From positions 1-64,000 of the forward strand of contig NZ_CAUQJB010000024.1 of NCBI RefSeq assembly GCF_963518325.1: DNA of 64,000 nt. The letters are read 5' to 3'. Positions 34,501 to 44,197 of the stretch are shown piece by piece. The stretch comes from Vagococcus_D sp963518325. GTDB lineage: Bacteria; Bacillota; Bacilli; Lactobacillales; Vagococcaceae. Position 1 is the stretch's first letter. Each line of letters starts with the position of its first letter. A program made the translations under genes and the position numbers. The notes under the pieces were generated by a model. That model saw nothing but the letters and a program-made list of their open reading frames with translations. It was not told the origin of the DNA and did not search any database.

Positions 34501-35565
34501 ATGAAGTGGGGATTTAGATGGTACGGCCAGGGAGATTCAATCCCATTAACACATGTTAAACAAATACCTGGTATTAAAGGTGTAGTTGGAACCTTATTAA
34601 ATAAACTACCAGGGGATGTATGGGAAGTAGCTGAGATTCAAGCCTTAAAAGAATCAGTCGAGTCAGGTGGTTTAGAACTCCTAGGCATCGAAAGTGTGGC
34701 AATTCATGACGCCATTAAAGCGGGAACACCAGAAAGAGATCGCTATATCGAGCATTATAGACAAACAATTCGCAATCTCTCAGCCTGTGGGGTTAACTTA
34801 ATTTGTTACAGCTTTAAACCGATTTTTGGTTGGGCCAAAACAACATTAGCTCATGAAAATTCAGATGGTAGCTTTTCACTGTTGTACGATCAGTCAGTGG
34901 TTGACAACATGGAAGCCAGCGACATGTTTAAACTGATTCACAGTCAGTCAAAAGGGTTCAGTTTACCCGGCTGGGAAGAAGAACGGCTGAAAAAATTTGA
35001 TTCACTGGTTAACATTTACGAAGGGGTAACAGAAGATGATTTATTTGACAATCTACGCTATTTTTTAGAAAAAGTCATTCCAGTCTGCGAAGAGATGGAT
35101 GTGAAGATGGCGATTCATCCTGATGATCCACCATGGGAAATCTTTGGCTTACCAAGAATCACTAAAAATCTATCAGACTTAGAAAAAATCATTAAGATCA
35201 TCGATTCTCCTTATAACGGCATTACCTTTTGTACCGGTTCTTTAGGCGCTGACCCGAATAACGATTTAGTAGAGATGATTCAGGCTGTTGGGCACCGAAT
35301 TAATTTTGTCCATTTTCGCAATGTGGGCTATTTGGGCGAAAAGAAATTTATTGAATCGGCTCATCTAAGTACGGAAGGGTCCTTGGATATGGCGGCTATT
35401 ATGGCGGCTTTAATTGAGGCAGGGTTTGATGGTGTTATTCGTCCCGATCATGGTCGCACCATTTGGGGCGAAATATGTATGCCAGGTTACGGTCTATACG
35501 ATCGGGCATTAGGTATTTCTTACCTTCAAGGACTTCACGAAGCCATAACGACTCTCAAAAAGTAA
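34501..35565 (+). CDS. uxuA: mannonate dehydratase
   Basis: The 354-residue enzyme matches UxuA, which converts D-mannonate to 2-keto-3-deoxygluconate. It is recognisable by MKWGFRWYGQGDSIPLTHVK, the metal-binding H in MAIHPDDPPW, GITFCTGSLGADPNND, NFVHFRNVG and VIRPDHGRTIWGE. The ATG at 34501 has AAAGGATG upstream. In this operon the next gene is the 2-keto-3-deoxy-6-phosphogluconate aldolase, and no KDG kinase is present, so it may act on a phosphorylated acid. That substrate shift is inferred. Confidence 0.9.
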   Translation: MKWGFRWYGQGDSIPLTHVKQIPGIKGVVGTLLNKLPGDVWEVAEIQALKESVESGGLELLGIESVAIHDAIKAGTPERDRYIEHYRQTIRNLSACGVNLICYSFKPIFGWAKTTLAHENSDGSFSLLYDQSVVDNMEASDMFKLIHSQSKGFSLPGWEEERLKKFDSLVNIYEGVTEDDLFDNLRYFLEKVIPVCEEMDVKMAIHPDDPPWEIFGLPRITKNLSDLEKIIKIIDSPYNGITFCTGSLGADPNNDLVEMIQAVGHRINFVHFRNVGYLGEKKFIESAHLSTEGSLDMAAIMAALIEAGFDGVIRPDHGRTIWGEICMPGYGLYDRALGISYLQGLHEAITTLKK

Positions 35566-35680
35566 TCAGCGAAGCCATCTGTTTGATTAGTGAATAGGAT
35601 AAATAGAGTAAAGGAACGACGAATCACTCATTTGCTATGTGAAAAAAAGAACGAACTTAACCAAAGAAAGAGGTGTTAAG

Positions 35681-36310
35681 ATGGAAAACCAACAGACAGT
35701 CTATGAGCTGGTGAAAAAGGCGAAATTATTGCCTCTCTATACCGCAACGGATTTAACGTGTTTACCAGTCTTGGAAGAGATTCTGGCGAGTCACCTACCA
35801 TTGGTAGAAGTGACATTCCGCAGCCCGTTGGCTGGAGAAGCTATCCAACAATTAGCGGCATCCGGCCGGCTAACAGTTGGAGCAGGCACCGTCAGAACGT
35901 TAAAGGAAGCCAAAATTGCCGTGGCAAATGGCGCTAAATTCATTGTGTCACCAGCGATTGTCCCAGAGGTGATTGACTACTGTTTGGATCAAGGAATTCC
36001 GATTTTTCCGGGAACAGCAACACCGGGAGATATTCAGCGAGCGACAGCGTACGGCCTTACGATTGTCAAATTTTTTCCAGCCGACATTTATGGTGGCATC
36101 AAGGCGATTAAGGCTCTAAGCGGGCCGTTTTACGACGTTAGCTTCTTACCTACAGGTGGCATTGATGGGAGTAATGTTCTGGAATATTTGGCTCACGACC
36201 AAGTCATCGCAGTTGGTGGTTCCTTTATTATTTCTGAAGCTGCCTTAAAAGAAGATGAACAAGGGACGAGACAAGCCTTGGTTGAATTAGTTCAGCTAGT
36301 TAACAATTAA
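35681..36310 (+). CDS. eda: 2-keto-3-deoxy-6-phosphogluconate aldolase
   Basis: The 209-residue class I aldolase cleaves KDPG into pyruvate and glyceraldehyde 3-phosphate. The Schiff-base lysine is in TIVKFFPADIYGG, with VEVTFRSPLAGEAIQ (catalytic E region) and FLPTGGIDGSNV typical of Eda/KdgA. The ATG at 35681 follows AAAGAGGTG by a short spacer. Since its substrate is phosphorylated, the preceding pathway must deliver a 6-phosphate. Confidence 0.9.
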   Translation: MENQQTVYELVKKAKLLPLYTATDLTCLPVLEEILASHLPLVEVTFRSPLAGEAIQQLAASGRLTVGAGTVRTLKEAKIAVANGAKFIVSPAIVPEVIDYCLDQGIPIFPGTATPGDIQRATAYGLTIVKFFPADIYGGIKAIKALSGPFYDVSFLPTGGIDGSNVLEYLAHDQVIAVGGSFIISEAALKEDEQGTRQALVELVQLVNN

Positions 36311-36336
36311 TCATGAATACAGAAAGGAGTGTGGCA

Positions 36337-37011
36337 ATGACTAAGGCAAAAATAGCAGGTGTGATTTTTGATATGGACGGGTGTTTAGTAGACACGGAGA
36401 CCGTCTATAAAATTGCCTGGAAGCAAGCCTTTGAAAAATACGCTGTGGCCATCTCACCAGCTGTCATCGACTCTTGGGTAGGGTTAGGCTGGGACATCAT
36501 CGCCAAAGAGATTGATCAGTTGACTCAAATCCCACAACTAACCCAGGCGATTCGTCAAGCCAGGGAACTTATATTTTTTCAAATGATGTCAGAAGGGCTA
36601 GTTAAGTTGATGCCTGGCGCATTGGACATGCTGGAATTCGTCACCAGCAAACAGTTGGTCGTTGGGCTAGCCTCTTCAACCTTTCAAGAAAAAGGTCAGC
36701 GTATTTTGGCTCATTTTGAACTGACAGCTTATTTCGATTTTATCGTTTTTGGAGATGAAGTGGCCCAACGCAAACCAGAGGCAGATATCTACCTTAAAGC
36801 CATTGAAAAATCAGGGGTGGCACCAGAAGAACTAATCGTGTTTGAAGATTCATTGACGGGGTGTGAAGCCGCTAAAAAAGCCGAGCTACAGACCATTTGG
36901 GTACCGGAAGCCATGGCGAAAATAAGTGAAAGCTATCCTGAGACAATCTGTCAGGTTGTGCCGTCAATGGCGAAAGGACAAAAAGTATTGGCAAGGATGT
37001 TGAAGGAATGA
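36337..37011 (+). CDS. HAD-family phosphatase or phosphomutase
   Basis: The 224-residue HAD hydrolase has motif I GVIFDMDGCLVDTE (nucleophile and acid/base aspartates), motif II VGLASSTF, and motif III-IV KPEADIYLKA and VFEDSLTGCEAAKKAEL. The cap domain of about 70 residues places it in the beta-phosphoglucomutase-like subfamily. It may dephosphorylate or interconvert sugar phosphates that accumulate in this operon's pathway. The ATG at 36337 has AAAGGAGTG upstream. It is the last operon gene before a hairpin. Confidence 0.82.
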   Translation: MTKAKIAGVIFDMDGCLVDTETVYKIAWKQAFEKYAVAISPAVIDSWVGLGWDIIAKEIDQLTQIPQLTQAIRQARELIFFQMMSEGLVKLMPGALDMLEFVTSKQLVVGLASSTFQEKGQRILAHFELTAYFDFIVFGDEVAQRKPEADIYLKAIEKSGVAPEELIVFEDSLTGCEAAKKAELQTIWVPEAMAKISESYPETICQVVPSMAKGQKVLARMLKE

Positions 37012-37016
37012 GTAGT

Positions 37017-37049
37017 GGGTAAAGCTGAGCAATCGGTTTTGCCCTTTTT
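37017..37049 (+). terminator. terminator of the sugar-acid PTS operon
   Basis: GGGTAAA pairs with TTTGCCC (one G-U pair), loop about 13 bases, followed by TTTTT. It starts 5 bases after the HAD gene stop. Confidence 0.7.
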
Positions 37050-37297
37050 GTGTGGTTCCAAAGATCGAGCTGAATTAATGGGCAGAAACCAGCTCGTATC
37101 TATGTCGTGAAAAATTAGACTTGCTATTTATCAGAAAAAGGCGCATGTTGTAACTAAGGAGTGTAGAAATGGCCTCAAGTAATCGAGACCCAAGTCTCAT
37201 CTATCTCTTAAGTTAAAGATATCTGAAGTGTTCCGTTCACTTGTTTCACCACGATCTGTGCCGCTCAAGCGGAGCGCGACACAGGATGGAGAGTAAG

Positions 37298-37780
37298 ATG
37301 CGAGATAGGGTAGAAACGAATCGCCAGCTTCACAGTTGGTTATCAGACAGTCATTTGTTAACATTAAAACATGAAAAGACCAAGAATTACACCTCATTTG
37401 AAACGGATGCTACGCCAATGTCAATGGAAGTTCCTACCAATAAAATAGTCGGCATTGGCAGATTCTATCGAGCGACCAACTGGTTAGACGTTTACAATGC
37501 CTATTTGGGGATTGGCGATAGCCAAATTAATTATTCTGATGAGAAATTTTCCCACTTAATCGAGTTAATCAATGACCAAGGACCGGCGGCTTTTGTGAGA
37601 ATCGCCAATCGGGAAAACACCATTGAACCTATATTGGCTGTCTATAACGGCCAATTAGATGAATATTATGTTTATGGAAATGGCAGCCACCGAACATACT
37701 TAGCCAAACTACTAAATATTGAATGTATCACCTGCCAGGTGGATATTTACAGACCCGCCAATCTAATGGTAGAACCATAA
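37298..37780 (+). CDS. protein of unknown function with a ParB-like segment
   Basis: The product of about 160 residues is soluble, with a C-terminal GNGSHRTYLAKLLNIE segment resembling the G-x-H-R motif of ParB/Srx-like folds, which bind nucleotide or DNA. The rest was not recognised. Start codon choice is uncertain; the ATG at 37298 has GGAGAG upstream, and longer versions lack a site. The gene stands alone between the operon terminator and an efflux gene. The odd, relatively G+C-rich 50 bases before it (around 37255-37290) may be a hairpin or foreign join. Confidence 0.5.
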   Translation: MRDRVETNRQLHSWLSDSHLLTLKHEKTKNYTSFETDATPMSMEVPTNKIVGIGRFYRATNWLDVYNAYLGIGDSQINYSDEKFSHLIELINDQGPAAFVRIANRENTIEPILAVYNGQLDEYYVYGNGSHRTYLAKLLNIECITCQVDIYRPANLMVEP

Positions 37781-37972
37781 CGTAATCTACGATGGCCTAA
37801 ATTAGTCGGAAAGGCTAGACAGTTCTAGTAAAATAGGATAAAGTTTAATAAATAACTACGATCGAAAGGGGTGATTCCGTGAATTTTTACGAATGGATAA
37901 AAATCATGATCCCACCATTTCCCAACAAAAGATGTTTTTTCCCAGCTAACTAATTAATTTAGGAGAATTTTT

Positions 37973-39175
37973 ATGGAAAAAAACATCGAACAAACTCAAA
38001 CAACACCGATTAATGTGGCTTTACTTGTCTGCCTTGTGGGCTTTCCGCAAATAAGCGAAACCATCTATACGCCATCTCTAACAGAGATTGCCAGCAGTTA
38101 CCACATCACGCTAAATGTGGCTCAAATGACCTTAAGTATCTATTTCTTGGCCTTTGCCTTTGGGGTGTTCTTTTGGGGTATAAGTGCCGACTATTTTGGC
38201 CGTCGCAAAGCCATGACCAGTGGGATTTTTATTTACATTATAGGCTGTCTCCTTTGTCTGATTTCTAACAGTGTGGGGCTCCTCTTCCTTGGACGCTTTG
38301 TTCAAGCCTTCGGTGCGAGTACTGGCTCAGTTACCACCCAGACAATTTTACGAGATAATTATCAGGGAACCCAACGACACCAACTATTTGCGAAAATATC
38401 GGCGGCCTTGGCTTTTTCACCTGCCATCGGCCCCTTAGTTGGTGGTGTTATCGGTCAATATCAGGGCTTTCGAGGCGTCTTTTTGGCTCTAGTCCTAATG
38501 GGCCTAGCCTTACTCTTTTGGACCTTAAAAAGCCTGCCAGAGACAGGGAATGCCCGTTCTGTGAATTATGGACCACAACAAATCTTGACCATTGGTAAAA
38601 AAATGGTGAAGGATCCCTATACCATGGCCTTTGGTTTATTGATTGGGCTGTTTAATGGGCTTCTCTTTAGTTACCATGCAGAAGCCCCCGCCATCTTTAT
38701 TGACACCTTTAAGGTTAGTCAAAGTCAATACGGATTGATGGGATGTGTCGTGGCTTCAGCTACTGTGTTGGGCGCTTGGCTCTCCAATCGAGGGCTCAAG
38801 CACCAATCGCCAGAGATCATGATCGAAAGAGGTATTTACCTGTCCCTAGTGGGCTGTTTAGCCTTGACGGTAGTGTCCTTAGCACCCCTTTTTAACCTTG
38901 CCTTGTACATCAGTGGAATCGGAGTGATCCTAGGGGGAATTGGCATGGCCCTGCCAAACTGTTTGAGCTTAGCCTTAACTAAATTTTCAGATACAGCAGG
39001 GACGGCAGGTGCTTTTTTAAGCCTGGGGTACTACGTAATTGTCAGTTTGTGTACCTTTTTAATTGGGATCTTCCATACAGGCTCCCTGCTGCTATTGCCG
39101 CTCTTTTGTTTAGGGTTATTGATACTATCACTGGTATGCATTAAATTAGCCAAACGAACAATCAGTCATAGCTAA
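37973..39175 (+). CDS. MFS drug transporter (Bcr/CflA-like)
   Basis: The 400-residue transporter has 12 predicted helices. Motif A-like segment WGISADYFGRRKAMTSGI lies in the loop between helices 2 and 3 (about 75-92), and FLGRFVQAFGASTGSV is typical of the Bcr/CflA drug:H+ antiporter group. The substrate may be a drug or small metabolite. AGGAG precedes the ATG. It stands alone and ends before a strong terminator. Confidence 0.87.
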   Translation: MEKNIEQTQTTPINVALLVCLVGFPQISETIYTPSLTEIASSYHITLNVAQMTLSIYFLAFAFGVFFWGISADYFGRRKAMTSGIFIYIIGCLLCLISNSVGLLFLGRFVQAFGASTGSVTTQTILRDNYQGTQRHQLFAKISAALAFSPAIGPLVGGVIGQYQGFRGVFLALVLMGLALLFWTLKSLPETGNARSVNYGPQQILTIGKKMVKDPYTMAFGLLIGLFNGLLFSYHAEAPAIFIDTFKVSQSQYGLMGCVVASATVLGAWLSNRGLKHQSPEIMIERGIYLSLVGCLALTVVSLAPLFNLALYISGIGVILGGIGMALPNCLSLALTKFSDTAGTAGAFLSLGYYVIVSLCTFLIGIFHTGSLLLLPLFCLGLLILSLVCIKLAKRTISHS

Positions 39176-39204
39176 AAGAGAATGACAAAATGTTTAAATA
39201 AACG

Positions 39205-39251
39205 AAATACCGCCACATCAAGGCCATTAAAACCTTGATGTGGCGGTATTT
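39205..39251. terminator. strong bidirectional terminator
   Basis: The 19-base arms AAATACCGCCACATCAAGG and its complement surround a short loop (CCATTAAAA), followed by T-rich sequence. The gene ahead ends at 39175 and the minus-strand gene behind ends at 39303. Confidence 0.9.
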
Positions 39252-39302
39252 TTTCGATATCAGATAGCCTTCAACGATCGGCTGCCGAAAAGCATCCGTC
39301 AG

Positions 39303-39485
39303 TTAACCTAACGTTCTACCTTTAAAAATTAACACAGCTAAAAGGCCAACCATCGCCCCTATGGCACCACCTTGAACAAACATCAAAAACGTATAAAGTT
39401 TTCCTAAATCCTTTTTTTGAATGATGGGCAACACCATTGTCAAACCAAAACTAATGATGGATAACACAAATAATAACATTAACAT
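39303..39485 (-). CDS. small membrane protein of about 60 residues
   Basis: A two-helix membrane protein (LMLLFVLSIISFGLTMVLPI and AIGAMVGLLAVLIFKG). The ATG at 39485 with AAGGA 10 bases upstream is favoured, but a GTG at 39494 cannot be excluded. The family was not recognised. Confidence 0.6.
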   Translation of the reverse strand: MLMLLFVLSIISFGLTMVLPIIQKKDLGKLYTFLMFVQGGAIGAMVGLLAVLIFKGRTLG

Positions 39486-39494
39486 AGCGCTCAC

Positions 39495-40320
39495 GTCCTT
39501 ATCTCATTATTTTAGACAGATTGAAAAAATGATGGCAGTTTTACTGGAAACAGCTAGGGAATAGTTTCTCAATCTGTTATAAGTTTATTGTAGCAAAAAT
39601 AAGAGAGTCATTGCCGAAATTGCCTAAAAGGTAGCGGATTACCCCTAAACGGTTTGAGTTCTTTTTAGCCATTAGAGGAGCGTGTCAAGAGCGCTCTTTG
39701 ATTTTTGCAAGAAAAGACTAATGGAGTGGAATTCAAGCTAGTGAATAGGAGAGCAGAGATGAATCGTGACAGAAGGGTTGAAACTGGGGGAGTAACTAAT
39801 TATGGCAATAAAAAGGTAAAGCAGCGGTTATCATTAGTGTACCGAAATAGAAAGAAAATATGCGTTTAGGAATAACTGAATCAATTTCATCCGTCACTTT
39901 TTTTACGACCTTTCTGATTTAATTCTTGTGACCCAAACATTTCCCCATTATAGGTAAGCTGTTTCATTAGACTTTTATCGACATGTTGATAGCTTTTTTG
40001 GGTGTGACGCCATGATAATAAAATAGTGAAAAGATGTTTAGTTCAAAAAACATAGTTTTATTTATGTAAGTTGACGCTGAATTCTCTGTATTTTATAGGT
40101 TTAGTGATGAACGGCCTGTGGAATCTGTAATTGGTGATAAACCCTCATTTTTTCAAACCAAAAAGAAGGGTTGTTTTTTTGAAAAAAGAAATGATTTTGT
40201 TCTTAAATTGAGCTAATCTTATGACTGATCTCATTTTAGATTTAGAGTGGAATAAGGGAGGATATAGGTTTAACTTTTGGAAGAAAATGATTTGGTGACC
40301 AACATTAGGAGGAATAGGAC
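39495..40320. other. 826-base gap before the surface protein gene
   Basis: No gene was seen. A terminator-like hairpin lies at 40139-40180 (AACCCT and AGGGTT with an A/T-rich inner stem and seven trailing Ts). The rest probably contains the promoter of the large surface protein gene, which I could not place precisely. Confidence 0.45.
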
Positions 40321-43300
40321 ATGAAAAAATTTAAATTAACGGTATTGAATTTAATGCTAATCAGTACAACGGTTTTAGGGCCACTACCTGCTCTGGCAGT
40401 TGAAGATGAACAAACAAGTGAGGCAACAATTGAAACAACCACTGAGTTTTCTGAAAATGGAATCGAGGATCTGATTCTGACCCCGGATGTGTCAAGGAGT
40501 TCGGAGGAAGAATCGGAAGTGGGGACTAGAGGTGAAACAAGGGCAGTCAGAGAAGTAGGGACATTTGCCGAATTATTATCAGCCTTAAGGACGGCATCAG
40601 TGACTGAGATAATGCTAACAAACAATATAACCGCTACCTCACATATTGATAAATTGCCAGTAAGAAATGTCAAAATTTATGGCAATCAAAAGACCTTAAC
40701 GATGGGGAATTATTCCATGACTAATTTCTTAGTCGGCACTGGGTCACTTAGCTTTGACAATATGACGATTCAGGGTGTTTATGGTGTCGACCCGATCATT
40801 ATGAATGTGGGCCAAACATGGAATATCAATTTTAACAATGTCACGATTGATTCTGCCCGTTTGAATTTAGCTAGAAGTAGTGTGTTTTTTGCTGGCACTA
40901 ACACGATGACCTTGTCTGTTACCTTGCCTATCGATCTTATTGGGCTTTCCGTAACCAAACTCACGATTGAACAAGACAGCACCTTAGCGATTAAAATTCC
41001 AACAACTACAAGCGGAGAAGTCATTTCTGGCGTGACTGGCTTGGCTTTAGAAAGAAATTCCCAATTATTAATCGGCCAGGATGGTGATTTATCAATTAAG
41101 ACATCTTCACATGCTATCACTAACTTTACGTCGATCAATTTAGCAAGCGGGTCATTATTGAAATTACGAACAACCGCTAAGGGCATCTTTTCGAAAACGA
41201 ATCTGGTGGCGGAGTCAGGATCGGTTCTCGATGTCGTTTCAAGATCATACGGTTTATTTCTAGGCGGTGGTAGTTTCTATTTTAGTCCCGGTTCGACTTT
41301 ACGAACTAGTGGCGGCATTTCGGGCATTTATGGTCTTGGTAAAGTGCATGTCAATCAACCAAAAGAGCTGTTGATTGAAAATACTGACGGTAATGAGGTA
41401 GTTCGAAGTTATAGTCATATTGACACCATAGAGTTGACCTTTACTCAAGTGGATGTATCGGCATGGAATAAAAAAACGAACCCGAACGCAGCGCCAAGTT
41501 TTATTTGGGAAAATCTCAATCATAAATCCAATATTATTCTTACTGACACAACGACAATTAGCAGCAACAATCAAGAGGCTAAAACAAAACTACAATATAA
41601 GCTATTTCGTAAAATTAACGGGGTGGGAACCGGTTATATCTCAGAAGTAACTGTTTCGGTTAATACGATCACCGATCAAGATAAAATCATTACGGGAACC
41701 GCGACGCCTGGTGCAAACCTTACGGTTGTAATTGGATCAGATAAATATACTGGCCAAGCAGATTACAACGGTAAATTCCAAATTAATATTGGCAAAACCT
41801 ATCCTGCCAATACAGAAGTTAAGGTCAATGGGACTCTTAATGGGATTAGCAAAGACACGGTTCTGGTCATCAAAGATTTAACCCCACCAGCAAAGCCAAG
41901 TTTGAATTCACTAAATGACCAGTCTAGGGAAGTTTCAGGAAAAGCAGAAGCAGGTGCAACCGTTGTGATTAAACAGGGTGAAACGGTACTTGGCGAAGGA
42001 GTGGCAGATGGTAATGGGAACTTCCTTATTACAATTCCTGCTCAGACAGAAGGAACTAAGCTAACAGCCACCGTTATAGACGAAAGTGGCAATAAAAGCA
42101 CAGAGTCGACAGTCGTTGTGACAGGAACCAAACTGGCTGATCCGGTCTTTAATGCCGTGAGTGATAATGATGGTCTAGTAACCGGAAAAGCGCCAGCGAA
42201 TGCCTTGGTGACCCTCTCCATTCCTCAAGCCGCAGGTGGAACCATGAGCTATAGTGGAACAGCTGACAGCATGGGCAATTTTTCTATTCCGATTGCCAAA
42301 CAAGCAGCAGGGACAACGATTAATGGTGTCGCAACCTTGGGAGGTAAGACCAGCGGGACAGTGAGTCTGACCGTCATAGATAAAACGGCGCCGGCTAAGC
42401 CAACGATTGAGGCACTGAATGATCAATCGACCGCAGTCAAAGGAAAGGCTGAAGCAAATTCAACGGTTACCCTTAAAGTGAATGGACAAGTCATTGGAAG
42501 TGGCAAGGTAGATTCTTCTGGTAATTATCATGTGACGATACCGAAACAGGCCGCAAATACGGTTGTAGTAGTCACCGCAACGGATCAGAATGGAAATCAA
42601 AGTCCGACAAACCAAACGACGGTGATTAAAGTGGTGACGGCTGGCACCCTAACAGCCAATGATTACATCCTTTTACCCACAAAAGAGTCCAACTTAACAG
42701 GGAAAGTGACAGGGGATATTAAGTCACTTGGTTACAGCATTAATGGCGTGCTAGCCACAGGTGGCACACTCAATAGTGATGGAACATTCAAGATCTATAT
42801 CTTAAACAAAATCAAATCCAAAGAGGATAAAGTGATTGTTTTTGGCTATGACCAATACGGCAAGCAAATAAGCCAAGTATCAGTTAAAATCGTTGATAAA
42901 AATGACACGTCCGTTGGGACAGGTAGCATCACCCCTAATGTATTTACGGTGAAAAAAGACACTTATTTAACGGGGACAGTCACAGGAGGCGTGACCTCCA
43001 TTCGTTTGGTAGTTGATGGAACACCTTTTAATGGGGGAACCTTAAATGGGGATGGAACCTTTAAGTTTTATGCGTTGAGAACTATTACCAGTAAAAATCA
43101 GACGGTTGTTATAGAAGCTTATGATAAAAATGGCAATAAAATCAGCTCTAAACCAGTGGTAGTCAAAGATACGACGGATACTCAAATTGGCAAAGGAACA
43201 GTTAAAGGCAATGAGTTTGTGATTGGTCGTGATTCACAATTAACGGGTACGTATACAGGAGATGTCCACTCACTTATTGTGACCATCAATGGCGTTGAAT

Positions 43301-43974
43301 ACAAAGGAGGAACCCTTAACAGTGACGGCACCTTTAAATTCTATGCTTGGGACAAGATAAAAGCTAAAGTACCAGTGACAGTGGATGGCTACGATAAGAA
43401 TGGCAATCATGTGGCAACCTCTGCCGTTGTTGTGAAAAATTTGAGTGACATCTCAGGTCCAACGGTGGGAAATCTGATTTTGTCTGAGCTGGTCATGCCA
43501 GGAGATACCCATATTAAAGGGTCTTATACCGGGGATGTCGCATCAGTTGCGACCATTATCAATGGGGTCGAACAAAAAGGTGGTACCTTAAGCAATGGAC
43601 AATTATCGATTTATATCTGGGGTAAAGTGAAATCAGTTCGGGATATTGTTCAAGTCGTGGCTTATGATAAACAGGGCAAGGAGCTCTCACGTAAAAATGT
43701 GACAATCAAAGCGTCGACAATTGGAACAGGTGGTTTAAAGGCAACCACTTATAAAATTGGCACGAGTAATTTAACGGGTGAATACACAGGCGATGTAAAA
43801 TCGATTAAAGTATCCATTAATGGCACCATTTATTCAGGTGGCACAGTAAAAGATGGGACCTATAGTTTTTATATTTTCCGTAAAATAACGGCTTTGACAG
43901 ATGATGTTAAAGTGACCAGCTACGATGCCAATGGATTAAAGATAAATGAGAGTAAGGTGACCATTACACAGTAA
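40321..43974 (+). CDS. large secreted Ig-repeat protein with beta-helix domain
   Basis: The 1217-residue exported protein has a signal peptide ending near PLPALA (about residue 27), an acidic linker, and a right-handed beta-helix-like domain (about 75-420; strands such as SVTEIMLTNNITATSHI and SGSVLDVVSRSYGLFLGG). Four Ig-like Big_6-type units follow (about 440-780; PAKPSLNSLNDQS, SGKAEAGATV), then five C-terminal repeats of about 85 residues with LTG-x-y-TG-D-V-x-S, GGTLNSDGTFKFY and YDKNGN, as in Listeria and Enterococcus adhesins. It ends without an LPxTG anchor or other cell-wall motif. It may be released or held by non-covalent contacts. Confidence 0.85.
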   Translation: MKKFKLTVLNLMLISTTVLGPLPALAVEDEQTSEATIETTTEFSENGIEDLILTPDVSRSSEEESEVGTRGETRAVREVGTFAELLSALRTASVTEIMLTNNITATSHIDKLPVRNVKIYGNQKTLTMGNYSMTNFLVGTGSLSFDNMTIQGVYGVDPIIMNVGQTWNINFNNVTIDSARLNLARSSVFFAGTNTMTLSVTLPIDLIGLSVTKLTIEQDSTLAIKIPTTTSGEVISGVTGLALERNSQLLIGQDGDLSIKTSSHAITNFTSINLASGSLLKLRTTAKGIFSKTNLVAESGSVLDVVSRSYGLFLGGGSFYFSPGSTLRTSGGISGIYGLGKVHVNQPKELLIENTDGNEVVRSYSHIDTIELTFTQVDVSAWNKKTNPNAAPSFIWENLNHKSNIILTDTTTISSNNQEAKTKLQYKLFRKINGVGTGYISEVTVSVNTITDQDKIITGTATPGANLTVVIGSDKYTGQADYNGKFQINIGKTYPANTEVKVNGTLNGISKDTVLVIKDLTPPAKPSLNSLNDQSREVSGKAEAGATVVIKQGETVLGEGVADGNGNFLITIPAQTEGTKLTATVIDESGNKSTESTVVVTGTKLADPVFNAVSDNDGLVTGKAPANALVTLSIPQAAGGTMSYSGTADSMGNFSIPIAKQAAGTTINGVATLGGKTSGTVSLTVIDKTAPAKPTIEALNDQSTAVKGKAEANSTVTLKVNGQVIGSGKVDSSGNYHVTIPKQAANTVVVVTATDQNGNQSPTNQTTVIKVVTAGTLTANDYILLPTKESNLTGKVTGDIKSLGYSINGVLATGGTLNSDGTFKIYILNKIKSKEDKVIVFGYDQYGKQISQVSVKIVDKNDTSVGTGSITPNVFTVKKDTYLTGTVTGGVTSIRLVVDGTPFNGGTLNGDGTFKFYALRTITSKNQTVVIEAYDKNGNKISSKPVVVKDTTDTQIGKGTVKGNEFVIGRDSQLTGTYTGDVHSLIVTINGVEYKGGTLNSDGTFKFYAWDKIKAKVPVTVDGYDKNGNHVATSAVVVKNLSDISGPTVGNLILSELVMPGDTHIKGSYTGDVASVATIINGVEQKGGTLSNGQLSIYIWGKVKSVRDIVQVVAYDKQGKELSRKNVTIKASTIGTGGLKATTYKIGTSNLTGEYTGDVKSIKVSINGTIYSGGTVKDGTYSFYIFRKITALTDDVKVTSYDANGLKINESKVTITQ

Positions 43975-44053
43975 GGATAGGTGAAGGTTAGATGTCTCTC
44001 AATTCGACAAAGGGTTGAAGATAAGCCAAATGAGACGTTTTTCATAAAAAGGC

Positions 44054-44083
44054 AAGAGGATGAGACAGTTGTCTCATCCTCTT
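44054..44083. terminator. terminator after the surface protein gene
   Basis: A perfect 14-base stem (AAGAGGATGAGACA and its complement) with a 2-base loop is followed by T-rich DNA. It lies 80 bases after the stop codon. Confidence 0.85.
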
Positions 44084-44197
44084 TATTAATCAGTTTAGTT
44101 GTGGCTATTGTGGAAAATGACAAAAAAATAACCAATCATAAGAATGTATGAGCAAAAAATGCTCATCAATTGGTTCATAACTTTGAGGAGTATTAAA

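Noticed and set aside
40305..42426. Several minus-strand frames of 83 to 135 codons
   Set aside because: They are mirror frames of the large surface protein gene and have no independent signals.
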